From positions 372,001 to 436,000 of the forward strand of contig NZ_BMXE01000003.1 in the NCBI RefSeq assembly GCF_014651595.1: a DNA stretch of 64,000 bases, written 5' to 3'. Made by a program: the position numbers and the translations under genes. Shown here one piece after another: positions 18,975-26,659 of the stretch. The DNA comes from Pseudovibrio japonicus (lineage in GTDB: Bacteria; Pseudomonadota; Alphaproteobacteria; Rhizobiales; Stappiaceae). The notes under the pieces were generated by a model. The model was given only the letters and a program-made list of their open reading frames with translations, ran no database searches and was not told the origin of the DNA. Position 1 is the stretch's first letter, and every line of letters starts with the position of its first letter.

Positions 18975-19568
18975 TTAAATTTCGTCATGCACGTCTTTGA
19001 GGCCAAGTTCACCGCGTGCGAGTGCAGCGACACCCGTACGGGAAACCTCCACAAGACCGAGTGGCTTCAGGATTTCGATGAACTGATCGATCTTGTTGGT
19101 CCGACCAGTGATCTCAAAAACGAAGTGATCAATGGTGGCATCAATGACGGTTGCCTTGAACGCTTCTGACAGGCGCAGGGCTTCCAGACGCTTGTTGCCT
19201 TCGCCGCGCACTTTGATCAGCGCCAGTTCCCGCTCCAGCGGCTTTTCCTGATTGGAGGCCTTGGCGGCAACGGTCAGGTCTCGCACGATGTGAACCGGAA
19301 CAAGACGGTCAAGCTGATGACGGATCTGTTCGATGATCTGTGGGGTCCCTGTGGTGACGATGGTGATCCGGGACACGTGCTTTTCGTGTTCCGTTTCAGA
19401 CACGCTGAGACTGTCGATGTTGTAGCCACGGCCAGAAAACAAGCCAATCACACGGGCAAGTACACCCGGTTCGTTGTCGACAATGGCTGATAGAGTATGT
19501 GTTTCCAAAACATCGCTGGTTTCAGCTAGGAAATAAGCTGATAGAGCGTCGGATTTATGTGCGTTCAT
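18975..19568 (-). CDS. ilvH: Acetolactate synthase small (regulatory) subunit
   Basis: This 197-residue subunit activates the IlvI catalytic subunit and confers valine feedback inhibition. The N-terminal ACT domain (about 24-100) has LSAIVDNEPGVLARVIGLFSGRGYNIDSLSV, the classic IlvH/IlvN signature that forms the valine site. The C-terminal ACT-like domain spans about 105-190. About 20 extra residues precede the ACT domain, a common variant. It lies 20 bp after ilvI and surely shares its transcript and the upstream attenuator. Confidence 0.96.
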   Translation of the reverse strand: MNAHKSDALSAYFLAETSDVLETHTLSAIVDNEPGVLARVIGLFSGRGYNIDSLSVSETEHEKHVSRITIVTTGTPQIIEQIRHQLDRLVPVHIVRDLTVAAKASNQEKPLERELALIKVRGEGNKRLEALRLSEAFKATVIDATIDHFVFEITGRTNKIDQFIEILKPLGLVEVSRTGVAALARGELGLKDVHDEI

Positions 19569-19588
19569 AATGAATCTCCCAGCTTTAG

Positions 19589-21367
19589 CTATACCAATGA
19601 CTTGCCGGCGGTGTCGATGGCGTTTGCAACGGCTTCGTCAGTCGCTTCATCCGGCAACAACATTTCGTTGTGGGCTTTGCCTGACGGGATCATCGGGAAG
19701 CAGTTTGCCAATTGAGCAACACGGCAATCGAAGAGCACTGGTTCGGGCGAGTCAATCATCTCCTGAATTGCATCATCCAGTTCTCCTGGCTTGGTTACAC
19801 GGATGCCCTTTCCACCGTAAGCTTCTGCCAGCTTCACGAAGTCAGGCAGGCTGTCGGTGTAGGAGTGGGACAGGCGGTTGCCGTGCAGCAGCTGCTGCCA
19901 TTGGCGGACCATCCCCATGTAGGAGTTGTTCAGGATGAATGTTTTTGGTGCCAGACCATGCTGAACGGCTGTCGACATTTCCTGAATGTTCATCAGGATC
20001 GAGGCATCGCCTGCCACGTTGATGCACAGGGCACCGGGGTGGGCAACCTGAGCGCCGATGGCTGCAGGCAGGCCGTAACCCATGGTGCCGAAGCCGCCTG
20101 AAGTCAGCCAGTGATTTGGCGATTCAAATCCAAGGTACTGGGCAGCCCACATCTGGTGCTGTCCAACCTCTGTTGAGATGTACACATCCTTGCGGCCCTT
20201 GATCGCTTCGTTCAGGCGCTGCAGGGCGTACTGAGGCATGATGACATCGTCGCTTTGACGGTATGACAGGCAATTGCGGCTGCGCCACTGGCTGATCTGG
20301 CCCTGCCATTCCTTCAGCTCTGGGCGCGCGCGGAAGCTGGAGGCGCGCCAGATGCGAACCATGTCTTCCAGAACGTGTGCCACATCGCCAACGATCGGCA
20401 GGTCAACATGCACGATCTTGTTGATGGAGGATGGGTCGATGTCCACGTGGATCTTGGTGGAGTGCGGTGAGAATGCATCCAGACGGCCAGTGATACGGTC
20501 ATCGAAGCGGGCGCCGATACAGATCATGAGATCACAATCGTGCATGGCCATGTTGGCTTCGTAGGTACCGTGCATGCCCAGCATGCCGAGCCACTGATCG
20601 CCGGATGCTGGATAAGCACCCAGACCCATCAGTGTGGAGGTGATCGGAAAGCCAGTCAGGTCGATCAGTTCACGCAGCAGCTGACTTGCTGCAGGGCCGG
20701 AGTTGACGACGCCTCCGCCGGTATAAAACACTGGGCGCTTGGCTTTGGACATGAGCTCAACGGCTGCGCGGATGGCGGTCATGTCGCCTTTCAGCTGCGG
20801 ACGATAGCTTTTGTGGTTGCTTGGGTTCGCCTGTGCGATTTCGTAGGTGCCGGTGGCAAACTGGACATCCTTTGGAATATCAACAACAACCGGACCGGGG
20901 CGACCGGACTGGGCAACATAGAACGCTTCATGGAGAATGCGTGGCAGATCATTTACGTCTTTCACCAGCCAGTTGTGCTTGGTGCAGGGGCGAGTGATGC
21001 CGACGGTATCACATTCCTGAAATGCATCGGAGCCAACCAGATTGGTTGGTACCTGACCGGTGATGCAGACCATGGGAATGGAGTCGAGCATGGCGTCTGT
21101 AAGTGCCGTTACCATGTTGGTGGCACCAGGTCCGGAGGTCACCAGAGCAACACCGGCTTTTCCGGTGGAACGCGCATAGCCTTCAGCAGCATGGCCTGCG
21201 CCTTGCTCGTGACGGACGAGGATGTGCTGGATCGTGTCCTGCTGGATCAGCTCATCGTAAATGGGAAGGACTGCACCACCAGGGTATCCAAATACATGTT
21301 CAACCCCGTTGTCCTTCAGCGCCTGGAGAACCATTTCAGCGCCTGTCATCTCCCGTTGCATCATCAA
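19589..21367 (-). CDS. ilvI: Acetolactate synthase large (catalytic) subunit
   Basis: This subunit carries out the TPP-dependent condensation of pyruvate with pyruvate or 2-oxobutyrate, the first committed step of Val/Leu/Ile synthesis. The 592-residue protein has the N-terminal Pyr domain with catalytic Glu54 in RHEQGAGHAAEGYAR, the central FAD/DHAP-like domain (about 200-340) and the C-terminal PP domain with the TPP motif GDASILMNIQEMSTA near 455. AAGGA lies five bases before the first of two consecutive ATG codons. Translation follows a long leader carrying an attenuator (21474-21581). Feedback is expected through the downstream IlvH. Confidence 0.96.
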   Translation of the reverse strand: MMMQREMTGAEMVLQALKDNGVEHVFGYPGGAVLPIYDELIQQDTIQHILVRHEQGAGHAAEGYARSTGKAGVALVTSGPGATNMVTALTDAMLDSIPMVCITGQVPTNLVGSDAFQECDTVGITRPCTKHNWLVKDVNDLPRILHEAFYVAQSGRPGPVVVDIPKDVQFATGTYEIAQANPSNHKSYRPQLKGDMTAIRAAVELMSKAKRPVFYTGGGVVNSGPAASQLLRELIDLTGFPITSTLMGLGAYPASGDQWLGMLGMHGTYEANMAMHDCDLMICIGARFDDRITGRLDAFSPHSTKIHVDIDPSSINKIVHVDLPIVGDVAHVLEDMVRIWRASSFRARPELKEWQGQISQWRSRNCLSYRQSDDVIMPQYALQRLNEAIKGRKDVYISTEVGQHQMWAAQYLGFESPNHWLTSGGFGTMGYGLPAAIGAQVAHPGALCINVAGDASILMNIQEMSTAVQHGLAPKTFILNNSYMGMVRQWQQLLHGNRLSHSYTDSLPDFVKLAEAYGGKGIRVTKPGELDDAIQEMIDSPEPVLFDCRVAQLANCFPMIPSGKAHNEMLLPDEATDEAVANAIDTAGKSLV

Positions 21368-21473
21368 GTCCTTGTTGCCTGTGCCTGCTTTTTTCGCCTG
21401 ATTGAAGGTTGTATAATCAATCCGACTGTTTGTTCTGCTGGGTGCTCACTTAAACACCCTTGCGAATTAGCCA

Positions 21474-21499
21474 TAAAAAAAGGAGCCGTTTGGCTCCTT
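21474..21499 (-). terminator. ilv attenuator terminator
   Basis: On the minus strand AAGGAGCC, loop AAAC, GGCTCCTT and then a T run form a strong intrinsic terminator 107 bases before ilvI and 32 bases after the leader-peptide stop. Upstream, CCGGAGTGAG and CTCACTCGG, plus GCGCGTC and GACGCGC, form a competing hairpin that overlaps the leader stop codon. Confidence 0.8.
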
Positions 21500-21530
21500 G
21501 TGCGCGTCTAACCGTTCCGAGTGAGCCTAC

Positions 21531-21581
21531 TCACTCCGGCGACGCGCTTCCCACCACGATAAGGAGAATTGAAGTTTGCAT
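21531..21581 (-). CDS. ilv operon leader peptide
   Basis: This 16-residue frame reads MQTSILLIVVGSASPE. Six consecutive codons are Ile-Leu-Leu-Ile-Val-Val, the three products of the pathway. It ends just inside a hairpin and upstream of an intrinsic terminator, ahead of ilvI. This is the layout of transcription attenuation: ribosome stalling at scarce branched-chain aminoacyl-tRNA lets an antiterminator form. The SD is weak (AAGG about 14 bases upstream), so the ATG could be questioned, but the regulatory codon run is clear. Confidence 0.8.
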   Translation of the reverse strand: MQTSILLIVVGSASPE

Positions 21582-21695
21582 TTTGGTATTGGGAGCCTTA
21601 TGGCCCCGCTCTCCCTTAACATAATTCCAACCGTGTAAAAGATTACCGCGCTTCACCATTGAATCGCCGAGGTAACCTCCAAAATTCGGGGAGAG

Positions 21696-21723
21696 ATTAG
21701 GCTTAGATAACTCATAGCGTCAA
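21696..21723 (-). promoter_or_regulatory. Probable ilvIH promoter
   Basis: On the minus strand TTGACG (21718-21723) and CCTAAT (21696-21701) are spaced by 16 bases, about 115 bases upstream of the leader peptide. The distance fits a transcribed attenuator leader. Assigned by eye only. Confidence 0.4.
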
Positions 21724-22218
21724 GGGGCTTATTCGTAATGTTGCGCCGCAATGACCTCTTATTTACTTGAGTTATCTGCAAGTGTCGTCCTTCTTTGCAA
21801 AAAATACTCATCGCAAGGCTGCACATGCTCTGGTTGCATCGGACTCGAAGCGTGAATGTGTTGCAGCGGAGGGAAACCGCAGGAACATGCGATTTTGCAG
21901 TGCAATGACGCCGGTATGATTTTGGTTGCAGTGCACGCGTATTTTTGGATGAGAGGCTCTAATTGTTGGCTGGCCATTGCATTCAACGCGGTTGTAGTTT
22001 TGGGTGATTTGAAAGGAGCGCAATCTGATAAAAAGTCCGGTGTTTTTTGCGAATGAACACGTTCTGATTGTGAATGCGCCGTCGAGGCTCGTAGATTTAC
22101 ATAGGTTAGTCTGGGATAAGTTTACTTTTCACAAGACATTTTTGAAAACTTGCGGATAGGGCCTTGCGCTCTTGCAAAAGGCTTTATATACACCCGCCAT
22201 CGCTTCGGCGGGAAGTTT
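21724..22218. other. Intergenic region, no gene seen
   Basis: About 495 bp between the ilv promoter and the first tRNA. Short frames on both strands lack an SD and any recognisable motif. The tRNA promoter is expected in the last 100 bp. Confidence 0.4.
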
Positions 22219-22294
22219 GGGTGTATAGCTCAGTTGGTAGAGCATCTGACTCTTAATCAGACGGTCCCGGGTTCGAATCCCTGTGCACCCACCA
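22219..22294 (+). tRNA. tRNA-Lys (anticodon CTT)
   Basis: A full 76-base cloverleaf with encoded CCA: acceptor GGGTGTA/TGCACCC, D arm GCTCAGTTGGTAGAGC, anticodon stem TCTGA/TCAGA with loop CTCTTAA, and T loop TTCGAAT. The anticodon CTT reads AAG (Lys). Confidence 0.96.
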
Positions 22295-22311
22295 AGCGTC
22301 TCGCAATTAGT

Positions 22312-22387
22312 GAGCCCGTAGCTCAGCTGGTAGAGCAACTGACTTTTAATCAGTAGGTCCACGGTTCGAACCCGTGCGGGCTCACCA
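22312..22387 (+). tRNA. tRNA-Lys (anticodon TTT)
   Basis: A 76-base cloverleaf with encoded CCA, 17 bases after the first tRNA-Lys. The acceptor is GAGCCCG/CGGGCTC, the anticodon stem ACTGA/TCAGT has the loop CTTTTAA, and the T arm is CACGG-TTCGAAC-CCGTG. The anticodon TTT reads AAA/AAG. The two tRNAs are probably co-transcribed. Confidence 0.96.
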
Positions 22388-22551
22388 TTTTCTCCCAGAA
22401 AATCGGTGACTGTTTTACAAGGACTTTTCAGTCCTCGTGCCGTTTATGCGCTGCCGTTTGCGGCGCTCTGTGCTTGCTCTCCTTTAGGCACCAACTCTCC
22501 AAATTTTCCAGATTATCTGTCTTGTTGTCTCATCTCATCGCGAGGTTCCAT

Positions 22552-23097
22552 GTGAGGTATGTCGTTACCGGTGCATCGGGCGCCGGGAAATCTACATTGC
22601 TGCGCCACCTGAAGGGGCTTGGGTTCGAGTGCCGAGAGGAAGTTGGCCGCCAGCTTGTGCGTGAGCAGCGTGCGATTGGTGGCGCGGCGCTTCCGGATAA
22701 AGACTGTGCTGCCTTTCGTGACCTGCTTTTTGATCGCTCCATAGACGCTTTTGATCAAGAGCCCGTTAGGGCGGGTGTGCCTGTGTTTTATGATCGGAGT
22801 TTTCTTGAAGCTCTGGCGTACAGCGAGATTATTGGGGTGCCTGTTCCTAAACGAATGGTTGTTGCTGCGATGCAGCGGCGGTTTGCGCCCCTTGTGTTTG
22901 TGTGCGCGCCGTGGAGAGAGATTTTTGAGTGCGATGCAGAGCGACATCATGACTTCGACTTTGCTTGCCGGGACTATGCTGCCAATGTTTCCGTCTATCG
23001 CGCCTATGGATACACGCTGGTCGAGGTGCCGCAAATGTGCGTTGAGGATCGGGTGCAGTTCGTAATCCAGCAGATCGAGAAAGCTGGCGGTTGCTAA
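22552..23097 (+). CDS. AAA_28-type P-loop ATPase/kinase
   Basis: This 181-residue protein begins MRYVVTGASGAGKSTLLRHL, with Walker A GASGAGKS at about 8-15. It continues with a CREEVGRQL motif, FYDRSFLEALAY (a Walker-B-like DRS) and an LVFVCAPWREIF strand. This matches the AAA_28 family of small NadR- and nucleotide-kinase-like proteins; the substrate is unknown. GTG at 22552 with GAGG seven bases upstream gives the canonical family N-terminus; an upstream ATG at 22474 adds an unrelated extension. It lies between the tRNA-Lys pair and the R-body genes, 456 bp before the sigma factor, so a role in that system is possible but unproved. Confidence 0.75.
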   Translation: MRYVVTGASGAGKSTLLRHLKGLGFECREEVGRQLVREQRAIGGAALPDKDCAAFRDLLFDRSIDAFDQEPVRAGVPVFYDRSFLEALAYSEIIGVPVPKRMVVAAMQRRFAPLVFVCAPWREIFECDAERHHDFDFACRDYAANVSVYRAYGYTLVEVPQMCVEDRVQFVIQQIEKAGGC

Positions 23098-23553
23098 TTT
23101 TGTGGAATCGGTTCGTCACAAAATGCCGGGCGGGCTGTCTATTAAGGGCAGGGTAGATCCTGTCCTATGAGATTAGGCTTATGTGTTTTTCGGGTTGTTT
23201 CAGCAGTAAGTATACATCTTATAGGTTGTTAACAGGCGTTCCTCTTGTTTCTGGTTGTGTTGTAAATCTGCAAGGTCGATTACCCGAAGAGCCCTAAGTT
23301 GCTGTCGCCTTTCAAATTTTCTAAGTCAGTTCTAGTTTTGTAATTTAAAGTTGTAAGTTATAATTTATACAACCCGTAAAATTGCGTTGGTTTTCCGAAG
23401 GCAAGAATATCCGTAGCGTCAACTCAGTCGAAACGGACTATTTCTCCGAAAACGAAGTCAATATCAGTTCACTGTTCCCAGTTTTGTATTCCGGTTCTGT
23501 GTTCACTTCGAAAATACATGAGAAATTGTCTGTAATACATTGAGGTGTGGCGG
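23098..23553. other. AT-rich region upstream of the R-body sigma gene
   Basis: This holds an AT-rich stretch (23320-23375) with a candidate promoter and dyad, listed separately. A 9-base word TGTGTTCAC at 23498-23506 recurs at 24144-24152 upstream of the first reb gene. No coding frame is supported. Confidence 0.45.
23350..23373. promoter_or_regulatory. Dyad GTTGTA-N12-TACAAC over a TATAAT box
   Basis: The inverted repeat encloses a perfect TATAAT (23359-23364). The -35 match (TTGTAA, spacing 15) is poor. It could be the main promoter of the sigma gene with an operator over its -10 box. Inferred by eye. Confidence 0.35.
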
Positions 23554-24135
23554 ATGTATTACAAGAATACACGAATTGAGCATCTTGATGGGCGTCAGGA
23601 TTTGGCGCCTGTTTGGGAATACTGGAACGAGCATAGAAAAAAGATATTTGGGCGAGCGTTTCATCTGACGGGTGGTGACATGGATGCGGCTGAGGAGTTG
23701 ATGTCGGCTACGATCATCAAGGTTGCCTCTCACTTTGAGATGCGACCCCTGAATATGCGGGAGCCAATCGCGTTTTTTATGTACGCGCTCAAGAACGAGT
23801 TCATCAGTCAGTACCGGAAGAAGCGATATGAGTATCAGTTTCGTGATGGCGAGAAAGATGTTTATGACGAGCACCTTGCCAACAATGAAGCGGAATCTGC
23901 GCCGCAGGAAGTCTTGTTGGCACAAAAAGAAGAGCTTGCGCTTATCAGCAAGACGCTGGAGCGGCTTCCGGTGATCTACCAGCAGATCTTTTACAAGAAA
24001 TTTGCCGAGGACCGCAGCTACAGCGAGATCTCGGAGGAATTGAACATCTCTCAGGCTCTGGCCCGGAAACGCGTGCAGTTCTTGCGTGAGAAATTGCGAA
24101 AAGCGCGCTCCAGGAAGCGTGGGCGGCTCAATTGA
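23554..24135 (+). CDS. ECF-like RNA polymerase sigma factor of the R-body locus
   Basis: This 193-residue protein has a sigma-70 region 2-like part (about 25-95: FGRAFHLTGGDMDAAEELMSATIIK, then FFMYALKNEFISQYRKKR) and a region 4 (about 130-185: LERLPVIYQQIFYKKFAEDRSYSEISEELNIS, a helix-turn-helix). A basic tail follows. This is the layout of ECF/group IV sigma factors. GAGG eight bases before the ATG at 23554 supports that start over a GTG at 23545. No anti-sigma gene is recognised nearby. It is the first gene on the same strand ahead of the reb genes and probably directs their transcription. Confidence 0.8.
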   Translation: MYYKNTRIEHLDGRQDLAPVWEYWNEHRKKIFGRAFHLTGGDMDAAEELMSATIIKVASHFEMRPLNMREPIAFFMYALKNEFISQYRKKRYEYQFRDGEKDVYDEHLANNEAESAPQEVLLAQKEELALISKTLERLPVIYQQIFYKKFAEDRSYSEISEELNISQALARKRVQFLREKLRKARSRKRGRLN

Positions 24136-24214
24136 ACAGATTGTGTGTTCACAGGAATGCCGGGGGTGCGTCTTTCCGAATAGTTAATGATTTACAGACT
24201 GTGAGGGCGAAAGA

Positions 24215-24475
24215 ATGGCGGAAGATACTGTAAATGCTCAGGTGACGGATGCCGTTACCCAGACAAATGTGAAGGTGGTGGGTGAGGCGCCTTCGCAGGC
24301 AATTGCCAATCTTTATCAAGTGGTTAGCAATGCAACTGGGTTGTCGGTCCAGAACGCGACCCATGCACAGCAATCCATGAACCAGATCTCGACGGCTGTG
24401 GTCTCCAAGGGGGTGCAGCTGATTATGGAAATTGGCCCGACCTCTGGAGCGGAGTCTAAACCTTCAGGTGGCTAG
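24215..24475 (+). CDS. RebB-family R-body protein (short, 86 aa)
   Basis: This carries the RebB-family core: VTDAVTQTNVKVVGEAPSQA (about 10-29), then LYQVVSNATGLSVQNATHAQQSMNQIS and a final helix. RebB-family proteins are small, Ala/Gln/Asn-rich and assemble into R-body ribbons. The N-terminal segment is almost identical to that of the genes at 27664 and 28232, but the C-terminal half is truncated and divergent: the QGVMQIYSMDTMA block becomes KGVQLIMEIG. It is 79 bp after the sigma gene and 14 bp before the next gene, so it is part of the accessory block. It may be a specialised or minor R-body subunit. Confidence 0.85.
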   Translation: MAEDTVNAQVTDAVTQTNVKVVGEAPSQAIANLYQVVSNATGLSVQNATHAQQSMNQISTAVVSKGVQLIMEIGPTSGAESKPSGG

Positions 24476-24489
24476 TTTGAGGGAATTTG

Positions 24490-25209
24490 ATGGTGATGGA
24501 GAGAGGTGAGAGTTCAGCTTCTCAAGAGTATGAGAAAGCGATTGCGCGTCGGCGACGCTTGATCTCTCTGCTCCACGGACCTTTGAGTGAAAAGAGTTTG
24601 CGTTCCTCAACTCAGTCCGCTGCTGATGCATCCCGACCCCAGGGGGTACAGCAATCATCTCCAGCGATCAAAATGTCCTCACAGGCGGATAGGGAAACCG
24701 TCAACACAGCAAGTGAGAGCAACAGTCAATCCGGAGCGCAGCAAACCATGGTGATGGATAGTGAAAAGGGATCTGCTGGCGGTGCAGGCCGAGAGAATGC
24801 CCCGAACTTTGAAGGATCTGCTGGCGGGGCTCGAGGAGCGCCTTCAGCGGGTGCGCAGGAGCAGGCTTCAGGTCCGACTTATCCGTCCCTACCAACATCT
24901 GCGCCCTCCACACCAGCTCTGAACGATCAGATTACTCAAGCTGTGGAATTTACGAATTTCCAGAACTATCAGGGATTGGAGACGATGATCTCCATTCCTG
25001 ACGATGTGATGACCAAGCAGTCCAACGGGCACGCTTCGCAAGACGGAGAGACCTACATGAACGGAGTCATGCAGATCTCTATGGCAGCGCAGGCGATTGT
25101 GGCTGCCAAGATTGCGCAGGATCCGGCGTTGGCGGCCACACCGGCGCTGACAGAACTGAACACCATGGTGACAAATGCGATCTCCGCCTTCCAGAAGGTG
25201 AGTGAGTGA
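24490..25209 (+). CDS. R-body-locus protein: disordered N-terminus, Reb-like C-terminus
   Basis: This 239-residue protein starts at the ATG at 24490, with GAGGG six bases upstream. Residues about 15-35 are basic. Residues 40-145 are low-complexity Ser/Gln/Ala/Gly and likely disordered; GSAGGA occurs twice. From about 148 the sequence resembles RebB: LNDQITQAVEFTNFQNYQ, then YMNGVMQISMAAQAIVAAKI and a final helix. The ITxAVxxTN spacing matches ITDAVTQSN of the canonical Reb proteins. I infer a divergent Reb-domain protein with a long extension, perhaps capping, nucleating or anchoring R-bodies. I know of no described family with this architecture. Confidence 0.65.
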   Translation: MVMERGESSASQEYEKAIARRRRLISLLHGPLSEKSLRSSTQSAADASRPQGVQQSSPAIKMSSQADRETVNTASESNSQSGAQQTMVMDSEKGSAGGAGRENAPNFEGSAGGARGAPSAGAQEQASGPTYPSLPTSAPSTPALNDQITQAVEFTNFQNYQGLETMISIPDDVMTKQSNGHASQDGETYMNGVMQISMAAQAIVAAKIAQDPALAATPALTELNTMVTNAISAFQKVSE

Positions 25210-25234
25210 TCCACCAGACGGAGGAGGGACGAGC

Positions 25235-25405
25235 TTGCGTGCTGAACGACCTCGTTATGGCTTTGAGCATTCTTGTGAGGCCCAACCTGAACCCTGCAAA
25301 CCGCAGGAGGTGGATCAGCTGCCGACATTGGTTCAGGAAATAACCCGGTTGTGCCAACGGGATTACATTATGCTTGCGACTTTTCTTCGGGCTCTGACGC
25401 GATAG
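25235..25405 (+). CDS. Small R-body-locus protein (56 aa)
   Basis: A TTG at 25235 follows the very strong SD GGAGGAGGGA at 25220-25229. The frame is also open from a GTG at 25202 that overlaps the preceding stop. The product is polar, has two Cys in the first 26 residues and ends in a short amphipathic helix. I do not recognise it. It lies 25 bp after the preceding gene and 31 bp before the next, in line with the operon. The SD is the main evidence that it is real. Confidence 0.45.
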   Translation: MRAERPRYGFEHSCEAQPEPCKPQEVDQLPTLVQEITRLCQRDYIMLATFLRALTR

Positions 25406-25436
25406 GCAGAACCCTGACAGCTGTAAAAGGTGAGAA

Positions 25437-25850
25437 ATGGAACGGGACGTTACATACATTCGTGAGGAACTGGAGGAAGTGATCCTCAATCAGTTGCGCC
25501 GGTGGGAAGGGGTTATTGAACAAGAGGAGACCCTGACGCTGTCGCGGTCCGGCGTGGAGGGATTGCCGGGCATGTTGTGCCACTTGAGCCTGGCGCGGGA
25601 TGCACTGGTGAAGGCAGAAGGCCTGCTTGGCCAAGAGGAGAACGTTACTGCAGCTGACGTGGTGCTCGGCTTTCGCGATGACCGGATACAGGAAGAGGTT
25701 GATCGCTATGACGACCGCGAGGAAGAGCAGCTCCTGCAGGATGGCGTGGAAGAGGAGCTTCTTGCCCGGTTTACCTCAACCGGTGAGATCGAGTTTGAGG
25801 AGCGCGGGGAAGAGCGCAGTGCGGAACGGAACCCGGATTACAATTGGTGA
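25437..25850 (+). CDS. Unrecognised acidic R-body-locus protein (137 aa)
   Basis: AAGGTGAG lies just before the ATG. The protein is strongly acidic and mostly helical, with Glu-rich stretches at about 8-32 and 85-130 and a central helix LSLARDALVKAEGLLGQEE. There is no signal peptide, membrane helix or known motif. It is 22 bp from the next gene. It might be an R-body assembly factor or chaperone, but this rests only on position. Confidence 0.7.
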   Translation: MERDVTYIREELEEVILNQLRRWEGVIEQEETLTLSRSGVEGLPGMLCHLSLARDALVKAEGLLGQEENVTAADVVLGFRDDRIQEEVDRYDDREEEQLLQDGVEEELLARFTSTGEIEFEERGEERSAERNPDYNW

Positions 25851-25872
25851 GACTGGACGTGAGGAGTGAGCG

Positions 25873-26541
25873 ATGAGTACAGCCGCGAACGGAACGCAGG
25901 GTACAGCAGCTGATGGTCCGCAGAAGGTCACGACGACACCGGGGCCGGAACTCAACTCTGCGCTGGATGATGCTGTGTTGCAGCTCACCAAGGTGAAGGA
26001 GAATGTGGATCAAGCGGCCAGTGAATTTGCGCAGTTGAGGCAAGGCATTCCCAATTACAATGAGGTGGTTGCGGGGATACGGCAGCAGCAGGCGCAGATC
26101 AACCGGGCGTGTGAGGATGCAACAACATCAGCGCAGACCATCGTTACTGAGGTTGAGCAGGCCGCGGCCAAGCTTTGCACTTCGATTGATGAAGAGATCG
26201 ATACGATCAGACGGGTGATTGGAACAGGTGAGGATCAGGCCGAGGCGCCTTCGCCGCAGGTTCCTCCGGTCCAGCCGCCGCCGAATCTGGCACCGGGACA
26301 GGGAGCGCCGCAAGCGGGACCCCAACCGGTTGCGGGCATGGCGCAGTATCCTTTGTCAGGTCAGCCGGTTCAGGGCGGTGCGGCCAATCAGGAGGTGATG
26401 GCGGTGCAGGTTGCGGAGGCGCTGCGGGATTACCTGAGAAAGGAGATCAACTCGGAGATTTCCAAGCAGTTTGGTCCGATCAACGAGAAGCTCTCGGAGA
26501 TCCTGATTGGCTATCTGAAGGACAGATCACGAGACCGGTAA
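25873..26541 (+). CDS. R-body-locus coiled-coil protein with Pro-rich linker (222 aa)
   Basis: After a Thr/Gly-rich start, residues about 30-118 form a long predicted coiled coil (LDDAVLQLTKVKENVDQAASEFAQ onward, with EVEQAAAKLCTSIDEEID near its end). Residues 122-175 are a Pro/Gln/Gly-rich linker. The last 45 residues form an amphipathic helix ending KDRSRDR. GTGAGGAGTGAG precedes the ATG. It is the last of the four accessory genes before the second reb gene. The elongated shape suggests a structural or tethering role, but I know of no family. Confidence 0.7.
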   Translation: MSTAANGTQGTAADGPQKVTTTPGPELNSALDDAVLQLTKVKENVDQAASEFAQLRQGIPNYNEVVAGIRQQQAQINRACEDATTSAQTIVTEVEQAAAKLCTSIDEEIDTIRRVIGTGEDQAEAPSPQVPPVQPPPNLAPGQGAPQAGPQPVAGMAQYPLSGQPVQGGAANQEVMAVQVAEALRDYLRKEINSEISKQFGPINEKLSEILIGYLKDRSRDR

Positions 26542-26659
26542 GTGAGTTCTGAATCAATCCTTACGAAGGGCGCGGGCTCTTAGGAAAAAGTTCACAAATC
26601 GAAAGGGACGGCGTCAATAGTCTGTAAGTGGCAATAATAACAAGCATATTGGAGAAAAA

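Noticed and set aside
20540-21511. 323-codon plus-strand frame opposite ilvI
   Set aside because: It overlaps ilvI and the attenuator on the opposite strand and has no recognisable motif.
21759-22056. Short frames on both strands before the tRNA genes
   Set aside because: They overlap one another, have no SD and no recognisable motif.
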